Source of the DNA: Anaerolineales bacterium
GTDB taxonomy: Bacteria; Chloroflexota; Anaerolineae; Anaerolineales; Villigracilaceae
Assembly: GCA_013140605.1 (NCBI GenBank)
Contig: JABFSL010000125.1
Location: 1 to 36,976 of the forward strand
Direction of reading: 5' to 3'
Length of the DNA: 36,976 nt
Part shown: piece after piece, positions 32,163 to 36,976 of the stretch
Numbering within the stretch: the stretch's first letter is position 1
Layout of the letters: each line of letters starts with the position of its first letter
Translations under genes and position numbers: made by a program
Notes under the pieces: model-generated
Told to the model about the DNA's origin: nothing
Database searches by the model: none
Seen by the model: the letters and a program-made list of their open reading frames with translations, nothing else

Positions 32163-32963
32163 ATGATGAAACCAGCTAAAATTTTTCTCTTTATTTTGAT
32201 AGCATTTGGAATGCTTTCCTGTCAGATAATTCCTCTTGCGGCGAACCCTACTGCAACGACCCTGCCTTTGTCCGCTGAAATCGCGGATGCCAAAGGTGTG
32301 ACCATGCGCCTTGTCCCGGCGGGGCCATTCATCATGGGCCGCGACAACGGGTTTGATCAGGAAAAGCCCGCTCATACCGTTACACTCGTTGACTTTTACA
32401 TGGATGTGTATGAAGTTACCCAGACACGTTATAAAGAGTGCGTGACTAGTGGAGTGTGCAGTGAGCCGAAGGATATCCCAAACATTGATTCGTTCTATAG
32501 CGAACCAGATCACCCAATGACGAATGTTGACTGGTATCGAGCAAAAACCTACTGCGAGTGGCACGGCGCCCGCCTGCCCACAGAAGCAGAATGGGAAAAA
32601 GCCGCGCGCGGCACTGATGGTCGCACTTATCCCTGGGGCGAGGAGATTGATTCCACGTATGCCGACTACGGTGATAGTGTTGGGGGGACCAGCGCGGTTG
32701 GAGCATATGAAAAGAACATAAGCCCGTATGGCATGTATGATATGGCTGGCAACATCTGGGAATGGACGGCAGATTCCCTTGTGGCTTATCCAGGTAATCA
32801 GGGGCCACAGAATTACTATCGCGAATCTGAACGCGGCCTGCGCGGCGGCACATGGTACCACGGCGAACCTGCGATCTTGACCACCACATTCCGTTTCGCC
32901 ACCTTTCCTGAGGATGAGGAACACTATATTGGATTTCGTTGTGCCAAGGATGCGACCCCGTAA
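32163..32963 (+). CDS. SUMF1/FGE-fold lipoprotein (second copy)
   Basis: This is a 266-residue surface lipoprotein with lipobox GMLSC (Cys20 counting from the first of two adjacent ATGs). The FGE-fold segments are MRLVPAGPFIMGRDNGFDQE, FYMDVYEVTQTRYKECV, CEWHGARLPTEAEWEKAARG, YPWGEEIDSTYADYG, YDMAGNIWEWTADSL and LRGGTWYHG ending IGFRCAK. It is shorter than the copy at 29507, which has a longer stalk. It lies between a TIR-TM gene and a decayed TIR fragment. The function is probably ligand binding or modification at the cell surface; no partner sulfatase or ergothioneine gene is present. Confidence 0.87.
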   Translation: MMKPAKIFLFILIAFGMLSCQIIPLAANPTATTLPLSAEIADAKGVTMRLVPAGPFIMGRDNGFDQEKPAHTVTLVDFYMDVYEVTQTRYKECVTSGVCSEPKDIPNIDSFYSEPDHPMTNVDWYRAKTYCEWHGARLPTEAEWEKAARGTDGRTYPWGEEIDSTYADYGDSVGGTSAVGAYEKNISPYGMYDMAGNIWEWTADSLVAYPGNQGPQNYYRESERGLRGGTWYHGEPAILTTTFRFATFPEDEEHYIGFRCAKDATP

Positions 32964-32978
32964 ACTATACCCACCACT

Positions 32979-33178
32979 GACAAACGCCCCCTGAAAGTGT
33001 TTTTATGCCACGCCCACGCGGACCGTGACCCCGTCCCACAAGGGGATGATATGCGCGGACTTTATACCCGTCTGACCCAAGACGGCGTGGACGCGTGGTT
33101 CGATAAAGCTAAACTCCTCCCAGGTCAGGATTGGGAATTGGAGATTCGCAAGGCTGTGCGCGAAGCAATTGACGTATA
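32979..33178 (+). pseudogene. TIR-domain fragment A (N-terminal half only, no start codon)
   Basis: In one frame this encodes KRPLKVFLCHAHADRDPV, PQGDDM, RGLYTRLTQDGVDAWFDKAK and LLPGQDWELEIRKAVREA, then IDV and stop. It matches residues 5-60 of the intact protein at 34793 almost exactly, except for a six-residue insert (PQGDDM). There is no ATG before it. The domain ends abruptly where the nucleotidyltransferase gene's upstream sequence begins, with no second half, so it cannot be a functional TIR. Confidence 0.85.
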
Positions 33179-33187
33179 ATATTCAAC
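33175..33187 (+). promoter_or_regulatory. -10 element giving a probably leaderless mntA-type transcript
   Basis: TATAAT (33175-33180) is followed by the ATG 7 nt later at 33188, the same spacing as in the luxR-type gene at 28487. No convincing -35 or ribosome binding site is seen. Confidence 0.45.
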
Positions 33188-33481
33188 ATGAAACAGGATT
33201 TAGTTCTCCAAACCTTGAAACAAAAAAACATCGAGTTGGCAACCAAATTCGGTGTAAAATCCTTGTTGCTGTTTGGCTCGGTGGCGCGAAATGAAGCGAC
33301 CGCATTTAGTGATGTGGATTTGCTCGTGGAGTTCAACCGCCCTGTTGGATATTTTGGCTTGTTTGCTTTGCAGGATTACCTTGAAAAATTGCTCGGCTGT
33401 CCCGTTGACCTTGGGACACCCGACAGTTTGAAGCCTTATATCAAAGAGCGAGTAATGGGGGAGTTGATCCGTGTCACCTAG
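33188..33481 (+). CDS. mntA: MNT-type minimal nucleotidyltransferase antitoxin
   Basis: This 97-residue protein has the polymerase-beta-like signature LLLFGSVARNEATAFSDVDL, that is GS (30-31) and DxD (Asp42, Asp44), followed by LVEF. In characterised MntA/HepT pairs the MNT protein AMPylates a Tyr of the HEPN toxin and blocks its RNase activity. The downstream gene overlaps by 11 bp and encodes a matching HEPN protein with that Tyr. The gene begins 10 bp after TIR fragment A. Confidence 0.88.
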   Translation: MKQDLVLQTLKQKNIELATKFGVKSLLLFGSVARNEATAFSDVDLLVEFNRPVGYFGLFALQDYLEKLLGCPVDLGTPDSLKPYIKERVMGELIRVT

Positions 33482-33803
33482 AGACTGGCGAGACCGTATT
33501 CGAGATATTTTAGACGCGATTGCAGAAATTCAGCAATTTACGCGTGGCATGGATTATGAAACTTTCAAGGAAGATGATAAATCTATTCGTGCGGTTGAGA
33601 TGAATTTCATCATCATCGGCGAAGCGGCGAATCAAATACCAGAAGAGATCGAAGAAAAATATACGGCGATTCCGTGGACTCTTATGCGTGCCATGCGGAA
33701 TCGCATTGTACATGTTTACTTTAAAGTTGACGAAAAGTTAATGTGGGATACCATCCAAAACGACCTGCCTCCTTTGGTGCCAGAATTAGAAAAACTGCTT
33801 TAA
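33471..33803 (+). CDS. hepT: HEPN RNase toxin, DUF86/HepT type
   Basis: This is a 110-residue all-helical protein. The HEPN active site is complete: RNRIVHVY, i.e. Rx4HxY with Arg76, His81 and Tyr83. The Tyr is the residue AMPylated by MntA in the known system. The upstream helix EMNFIIIGEAANQIPEEI is characteristic of DUF86. The start is GTG 33471, preceded by GGGGGAG, and lies inside the mntA gene, so the two are coupled. No defect is visible and the module looks functional. Confidence 0.88.
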   Translation: MSPRDWRDRIRDILDAIAEIQQFTRGMDYETFKEDDKSIRAVEMNFIIIGEAANQIPEEIEEKYTAIPWTLMRAMRNRIVHVYFKVDEKLMWDTIQNDLPPLVPELEKLL

Positions 33804-33840
33804 ATTCATATGCAAGTCCGTTTCCGTCCGTGAATCCGTT

Positions 33841-34047
33841 ATGAAGTCCGTTGACAGCAAACGCCCCCTCAAAGTCTTCTTCTGCCATGCCCACGCGGAC
33901 CGTGACCCCGTCCCACAAGGGGATGATATGCGCGGACTCCCCGCAGGGACCCGCCTGACTCAAGACGGAGTGGGCCGCTGCGCGTGATTCGACAAAGAGA
34001 AACTTCTCCAATGGCAGGATTGAAAGTTCATATTCGCAAAGCTGTGA
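33841..34047 (+). pseudogene. TIR-domain fragment B (decayed)
   Basis: From ATG 33841, KRPLKVFFCHAHADRDPV, then PQGDDM as in fragment A, RGLPAGTRLTQDGVGRCA and TGA at 33985. Beyond the stop the homology to 34793 continues at DNA level (GACAAAG, CTTCTCC, GGCAGGATTG then ATTCGCAAAGCTGTG) with frame changes and a Trp-to-stop codon. Homology ends near 34047, close to where fragment A ends. The shared PQGDDM insert shows fragments A and B descend from one copy. Confidence 0.85.
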
Positions 34048-34081
34048 GTATCAGATAATCGTTCCTTGATTCAAAAGAGCA

Positions 34082-34087
34082 TATAAT
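34082..34087 (+). promoter_or_regulatory. -10 element for the DUF4190-like gene
   Basis: This is a perfect TATAAT 32 bp upstream of GTG 34120. No -35 at standard spacing was found. Confidence 0.35.
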
Positions 34088-34119
34088 GGGATGAAATACT
34101 ACCCTGATTGGAGACCGCT

Positions 34120-34482
34120 GTGGAAAAACTTGATAAAGCCCCGACTGAATTTCAACCGCAATCTAAGCTTCCATTGATCGCACTGGTCCTTTCGCTTTCG
34201 TCTTTCATATTTGGGGGTGTTTCTTTGGTCTTGTTTTATGGTTCCAGTTTGTATAACCTTCAATACTTTAACTATGGCCCTGTGGGGATTTTCGCCGTGT
34301 GCCTTTCCTGTGTGGGTGTCTTCGCGCCACTTGCGGGGATCATCTGTGGCGGTCTCTCGCTGGCCCGTGGATATCCCCAAAAAACGATCTCTATCATTGC
34401 CATTCTGGCAGGTATCCTTGCCATGCTTATTATGGTTTTTGTAGCTTCATTTATTTCCATTTTTGCATTCGCCAGTGCCTGA
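34120..34482 (+). CDS. DUF4190-like small membrane protein
   Basis: This is a 120-residue protein starting at GTG 34120, with GGAG 6 bp upstream. After a short polar N-terminus there are three to four hydrophobic stretches: LPLIALVLSLSSFIFGGVSL, GIFAVCLSCVGVFAPLAGII and ISIIAILAGILAMLIMVFVA. The middle segment CGGLSLARGYPQKTISIIAI resembles the DUF4190 pattern (helix, LARG, basic residues, helix). The function of such proteins is unknown. It sits between two TIR remnants. Confidence 0.65.
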   Translation: MEKLDKAPTEFQPQSKLPLIALVLSLSSFIFGGVSLVLFYGSSLYNLQYFNYGPVGIFAVCLSCVGVFAPLAGIICGGLSLARGYPQKTISIIAILAGILAMLIMVFVASFISIFAFASA

Positions 34483-34673
34483 AAACAAATTTGGAGCGGG
34501 ACAGCGGGATCATTGATTTGGTTGAAACCCACATGACTGAAATCAAACGCTTTGCCACATCCGCGCGGTCCCTGACCCGTGTGGACTCTTTACTCCCGCC
34601 GCAGACCACACCTGACCAAGCGGGTTGCTCAAGGGAAGACAGCGTGTATATATAACTTTCTAATTGAATTCAA
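34483..34673. other. Gene-free stretch containing decayed sequence
   Basis: No gene is convincing here. The recognisable content is TIR fragment C at 34545-34625, listed separately. The remainder looks like coding sequence that has lost its frame. Confidence 0.5.
34545..34625 (+). pseudogene. TIR-domain fragment C (highly decayed, DNA-level)
   Basis: The stretch AAACGC, TGCCACATCCGCGCGGTCC, CTGACCCGTG, GGACTCTTTACTCCCGCC, then CCTGACCAAG, follows in order the intact gene's 34806-34883 (AAACGC, TGCCACGCCCACGCGGACC, TGACCCCGTG, GGACTCTACTCCCGCC, TGACCCAAG). Small insertions and deletions destroy the frame. I judged this by eye. Confidence 0.6.
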
Positions 34674-34703
34674 AAAAGCCAGCCCCGCAGCGGACTGGCT
34701 TTT
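34674..34703 (+). terminator. Terminator before the last TIR gene (cassette copy B)
   Basis: AAAAGCCAG and CTGGCTTTT plus inner CC/GG pair (one mismatch) around a GC-rich loop, ending in TTTT. It is nearly the same element as at 32008-32041, including the following CATTT. Confidence 0.75.
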
Positions 34704-34740
34704 CATTTACACTCTCACCAAGTTTATAGCATTGCTCGTT

Positions 34741-34756
34741 TTCGGTTGTATAATTT
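34741..34756 (+). promoter_or_regulatory. Repeated promoter core, copy 3
   Basis: This is the identical TTCGGTTGTATAATTT with -10 at 34749-34754, 36 bp before the TIR gene at 34793. Confidence 0.6.
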
Positions 34757-34792
34757 CATTAACCTAAACCTATCTCGGCGGGACAAACCAAA

Positions 34793-35836
34793 ATGCCCGA
34801 ATCGAAACGCCCCTTGAAAGTATTTTTATGCCACGCCCACGCGGACCGTGACCCCGTGCGCGGACTCTACTCCCGCCTGACCCAAGACGGCGTAGACGCG
34901 TGGCTCGACAAAGCCAAACTCCTCCCAGGGCAGGATTGGGAATTGGAGATTCGCAAAGCCGTGCGCGAAGCGGATGTGGTGGTGGTTTGCCTTTCAAAGC
35001 AGTTCAATCAGGCAGGGTTTCGACAAAAGGAAGTGCGTCTTGCTCTCGATACCGCCATGCAGAAACCCGAAGGTGAGATTTTTATTATCCCTGCACGGTT
35101 GGAAGAATGTGACAATCTCGAAAGCCTGAGAAAATGGCATTGGGTGGATTTGTTTGAAGACGATGGCTATGAAATGCTTGTGCGGGCATTGAATGTGCGA
35201 GCGAGTCGTATTGATGTTACTTTATCCTCCAAAATTGAAAAATCCGTTTTAGAAAAGAAATTTGCAAAAAGCCCAAATGATGTTCGAGCAAATAGTGTGG
35301 AAGTTGGCGGCAATGTTTCTGATAGTGTGATTGTGATGGGTAATGGAAATGTAATAAATTTGAGCGCCCAATCCGCATTTTCACGACAAGAAAAGCCAGT
35401 AAATGAGCAGTCTACGTTTCATAATACGTCTGAAGAAATAAAAGCTCATATTGAATATGGACTGTATAGTGAAGCTTATAAAAAATGCATACTCCTTTTG
35501 TCCCAAGGGGAAAACAGCGCTTTGATTAATTTGTTCGCAGGTATTGCATATGCCCTAAATAAAGGAGAGAAGAAATTACGCGACAATGATATGCAAATCA
35601 TTAATAAACATATCTCTTTAGCTATTCAGGACAGTAAAGTGTGTCCTACTGCATTGGCTGTATTAGGTTGTATAAAATATGGCTATCATTATCTAAATAA
35701 AATGTACGATTCTTCCCACCTGACTTTAGAGTTTATAAGAAAAGAACTCCAAACAAAAGCAGACCCCATTGATAAAGAATTATTAAAGTTGATTGTTCCC
35801 ACCGAATACGCACTAGGGTTTCTAGGCATCCAATAA
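34793..35836 (+). CDS. TIR protein with glycine-rich beta linker and helical C-terminal domain
   Basis: This is a 347-residue protein. Residues 1-135 form a TIR domain: PLKVFLCHAHADRDPVRGLY, VDAWLDKAKLLPGQDWELEI, VVVVCLSKQFNQAGFRQKEV (candidate catalytic Glu80) and IFIIPARLEECDNLESL. Residues 165-190 (NSVEVGGNVSDSVIVMGNGN) match the short beta-strand linker often seen in bacterial NTPase and TIR conflict proteins between effector and sensor parts. Residues 210-347 are helical, TPR-like (EYGLYSEAYKKCILLLSQGE, LFAGIAYALNKGE), with no family recognised. DNA becomes visibly AT-rich from about 35200, inside the gene. The next gene follows after 13 bp. Confidence 0.85.
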   Translation: MPESKRPLKVFLCHAHADRDPVRGLYSRLTQDGVDAWLDKAKLLPGQDWELEIRKAVREADVVVVCLSKQFNQAGFRQKEVRLALDTAMQKPEGEIFIIPARLEECDNLESLRKWHWVDLFEDDGYEMLVRALNVRASRIDVTLSSKIEKSVLEKKFAKSPNDVRANSVEVGGNVSDSVIVMGNGNVINLSAQSAFSRQEKPVNEQSTFHNTSEEIKAHIEYGLYSEAYKKCILLLSQGENSALINLFAGIAYALNKGEKKLRDNDMQIINKHISLAIQDSKVCPTALAVLGCIKYGYHYLNKMYDSSHLTLEFIRKELQTKADPIDKELLKLIVPTEYALGFLGIQ

Positions 35837-35849
35837 ACGAGACACTTCT

Positions 35850-36899
35850 ATGCCCGAATATATAAGTTATTCAAGGGATATATGGGATTATATTAAAGAT
35901 CTTCCCTATATGCCTTCTCGTACAGATAGAGAAAGACTGTTTTTGGATGAAGAAAAACGCGAACGGGTAAAACTTTGGGATTACTTTTTTAGGATTAAAC
36001 CTGAAGATGTTGGAAAACCCCAACGAGAAGAGATTGCCTCCATAATAAAAGAAATTAGAAAATCTATCGAAGAATGTAAACAGATAGAGAAAGCAATACT
36101 CGAGAGAATAAACGACCTAAAAAGTATATCTATTACAAAGGTGATAAAAAGATCTGTTTGGGGATGTGGCATACTTGGGATTGCGCTATTTCTTGTCAGT
36201 CGTACTTCTGCATTTGAAACAACACCTGCTCCAGATAAATATATCTATTGTGTTATTTTTTCCATTGCTTGGTTGATAATTTTGGGTATGGTTATTGCTA
36301 TTGCATATGTTGCTGGCGACGACAAAAAAGAGGCTAGGCAGATTGCTGTAAGCTTGAAAGAAATTAGGAAAGCGCATTTTGAAAAAACTAACGAAGCCGC
36401 AAAGCGAATTAGCGCTTTGAAAAAAGAAGTAGCTCGATTAAGAAGACAAATACCAACACCTTTACATGGTCAAGATGTTCGTCAATGGTTTGATGATGAG
36501 CTTAATGAACTACGGGATTACACAAAAACACAAGTTGCTTTAGTTCGAGAAATAATTGAAGTACAAAGTGATGACATTAAAGCCAAAGTCGAAAATCCAT
36601 TACTTGTAAGTGGACCAGGAGAGTTGCAGCAAATAATTCCAAGGCGTTTTTTAATAGATGTGAATAGAGACTTAAATAAGCACCTTGGAGCAAAACAAGC
36701 TTTTCTTGTAGAGAAAAAATCGAACAATGATTTAAAAGATTTTCCCTATGACACTTTGTTCGACATTTTATATGGTGTCTATTTTCTTGAGTTTATCGTT
36801 ATTGCTGAAGACATGTTAGTTACTCATAGCTTTTTTTATGATTTTATTGGGCATTGGTGCATAAATCGAAAAGTAGGCGCAATTCATTTGTTGGAATGA
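35850..36899 (+). CDS. Coiled-coil membrane protein paired with the TIR gene
   Basis: This is a 349-residue protein I do not recognise. Residues 55-95 are strongly heptad-like (EEIASIIKEIRKSIEECKQI). Two TM helices lie at about 103-118 and 130-155 (YCVIFSIAWLIILGMVIAIA) with a short external loop. A second coiled coil covers about 158-200 (KKEVARLRRQIPTP). A soluble C-terminal domain covers 205-349 (PLHGQDVRQWFDDELNELRD and later RRFLIDVNRDLNKHLGAKQA). The gene is AT-rich, follows the TIR gene by 13 bp with no promoter or terminator between, and is probably cotranscribed. A membrane partner or effector for the TIR protein is inference. Confidence 0.7.
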   Translation: MPEYISYSRDIWDYIKDLPYMPSRTDRERLFLDEEKRERVKLWDYFFRIKPEDVGKPQREEIASIIKEIRKSIEECKQIEKAILERINDLKSISITKVIKRSVWGCGILGIALFLVSRTSAFETTPAPDKYIYCVIFSIAWLIILGMVIAIAYVAGDDKKEARQIAVSLKEIRKAHFEKTNEAAKRISALKKEVARLRRQIPTPLHGQDVRQWFDDELNELRDYTKTQVALVREIIEVQSDDIKAKVENPLLVSGPGELQQIIPRRFLIDVNRDLNKHLGAKQAFLVEKKSNNDLKDFPYDTLFDILYGVYFLEFIVIAEDMLVTHSFFYDFIGHWCINRKVGAIHLLE

Positions 36900-36901
36900 A
36901 A

Positions 36902-36932
36902 AGTTATGCCACTTTGTAACTTTGGGGCATAC
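36902..36932. repeat. Imperfect hairpin at the right edge
   Basis: GTTATGCC and GGGCATAC flank ACTTTGTAACTTTG in an imperfect inverted repeat a few bases past the last stop codon. It may be a terminator or the edge of a repeat that continues outside the window. The remaining 44 bp hold nothing I can name. Confidence 0.35.
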
Positions 36933-36976
36933 CCAGATGCGTCATTTTGTTGAGAGCGGCGCAGCGAACTAATGCT

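Noticed and set aside
29507-32963. Diversity-generating retroelement with SUMF1-fold target proteins
   Set aside because: The fold is a known target scaffold, but no reverse transcriptase, template repeat or adenine-biased repeat pair is seen in the window.
32979-33178. Functional short TIR protein starting at GTG 32997
   Set aside because: It lacks the second half of the domain including the catalytic Glu, and the GTG lies inside the first strand of the fold.
28969-36899. Prophage
   Set aside because: No structural, terminase, integrase or lysis genes are visible.

Overview
The window looks like a chromosomal piece of a Chloroflexota bacterium, probably class Anaerolineae. This is an inference from gene content: lipoprotein-type oligopeptide transporters, a polyphosphate glucokinase, a REC-plus-roadblock-like regulator, a geranylgeranyl-reductase-type flavoprotein, and TIR and SUMF1-fold proteins on Thr/Pro-rich stalks. 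No marker gene is present to prove it. All proposed functions come from reading motifs; no database search was possible.

Layout. (1) 1-1.1 kb: a transposase-like C-terminal tail breaks a flavoprotein gene after 19 codons. Beside it is a DUF433/DUF5615-type toxin-antitoxin pair with a clear promoter and a palindromic operator. (2) 1.0-9.7 kb, minus strand: methylglyoxal synthase, a small membrane protein, polyphosphate glucokinase, then a tight run of aminotransferase, small protein, sugar-phosphate nucleotidylyltransferase, NUDIX hydrolase and aldo/keto reductase, then PcrA/UvrD helicase and an MscL channel with a zinc-ribbon tail. REP-like hairpins and a heptamer tandem repeat lie between genes. 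(3) 10.0-18.5 kb, plus strand: a complete Opp/Dpp-type ABC transporter operon with a substrate-binding lipoprotein at each end. The first of these is circularly permuted relative to the second. (4) 18.6-22.6 kb: a response regulator, tRNA-Gln(TTG), glmU, cytidine deaminase and recO. (5) 22.6-27.5 kb, minus strand: a PHP phosphoesterase, a flavin-dependent reductase, and an MFS transporter with an ArsR-type regulator and a small leading ORF behind a promoter carrying two abutting palindromes. (6) 27.6-28.9 kb: a coiled-coil membrane protein and a LuxR-type regulator whose promoter predicts a leaderless mRNA.

(7) 28.9-36.9 kb is an accessory island. It holds three intact TIR-domain genes, at least three decayed TIR fragments, two SUMF1/FGE-fold lipoproteins, a MntA/HepT nucleotidyltransferase-HEPN pair and a DUF4190-like membrane protein. 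It ends with a TIR gene fused to a different, visibly AT-rich C-terminal half and followed by a coiled-coil membrane protein. The same promoter core occurs three times, and a very similar terminator precedes it twice, so units appear to have been copied and replaced as cassettes. TIR domains in bacteria are commonly NADases in antiviral defence, and MntA/HepT is a known toxin-antitoxin type, so this is a plausible defence island. Whether the TIR and SUMF1 genes act together is inference.

The two observations I rate highest are the circularly permuted substrate-binding protein at 10.2-12.0 kb and the TIR cassette array with its terminal TIR plus coiled-coil membrane pair at 34.8-36.9 kb.
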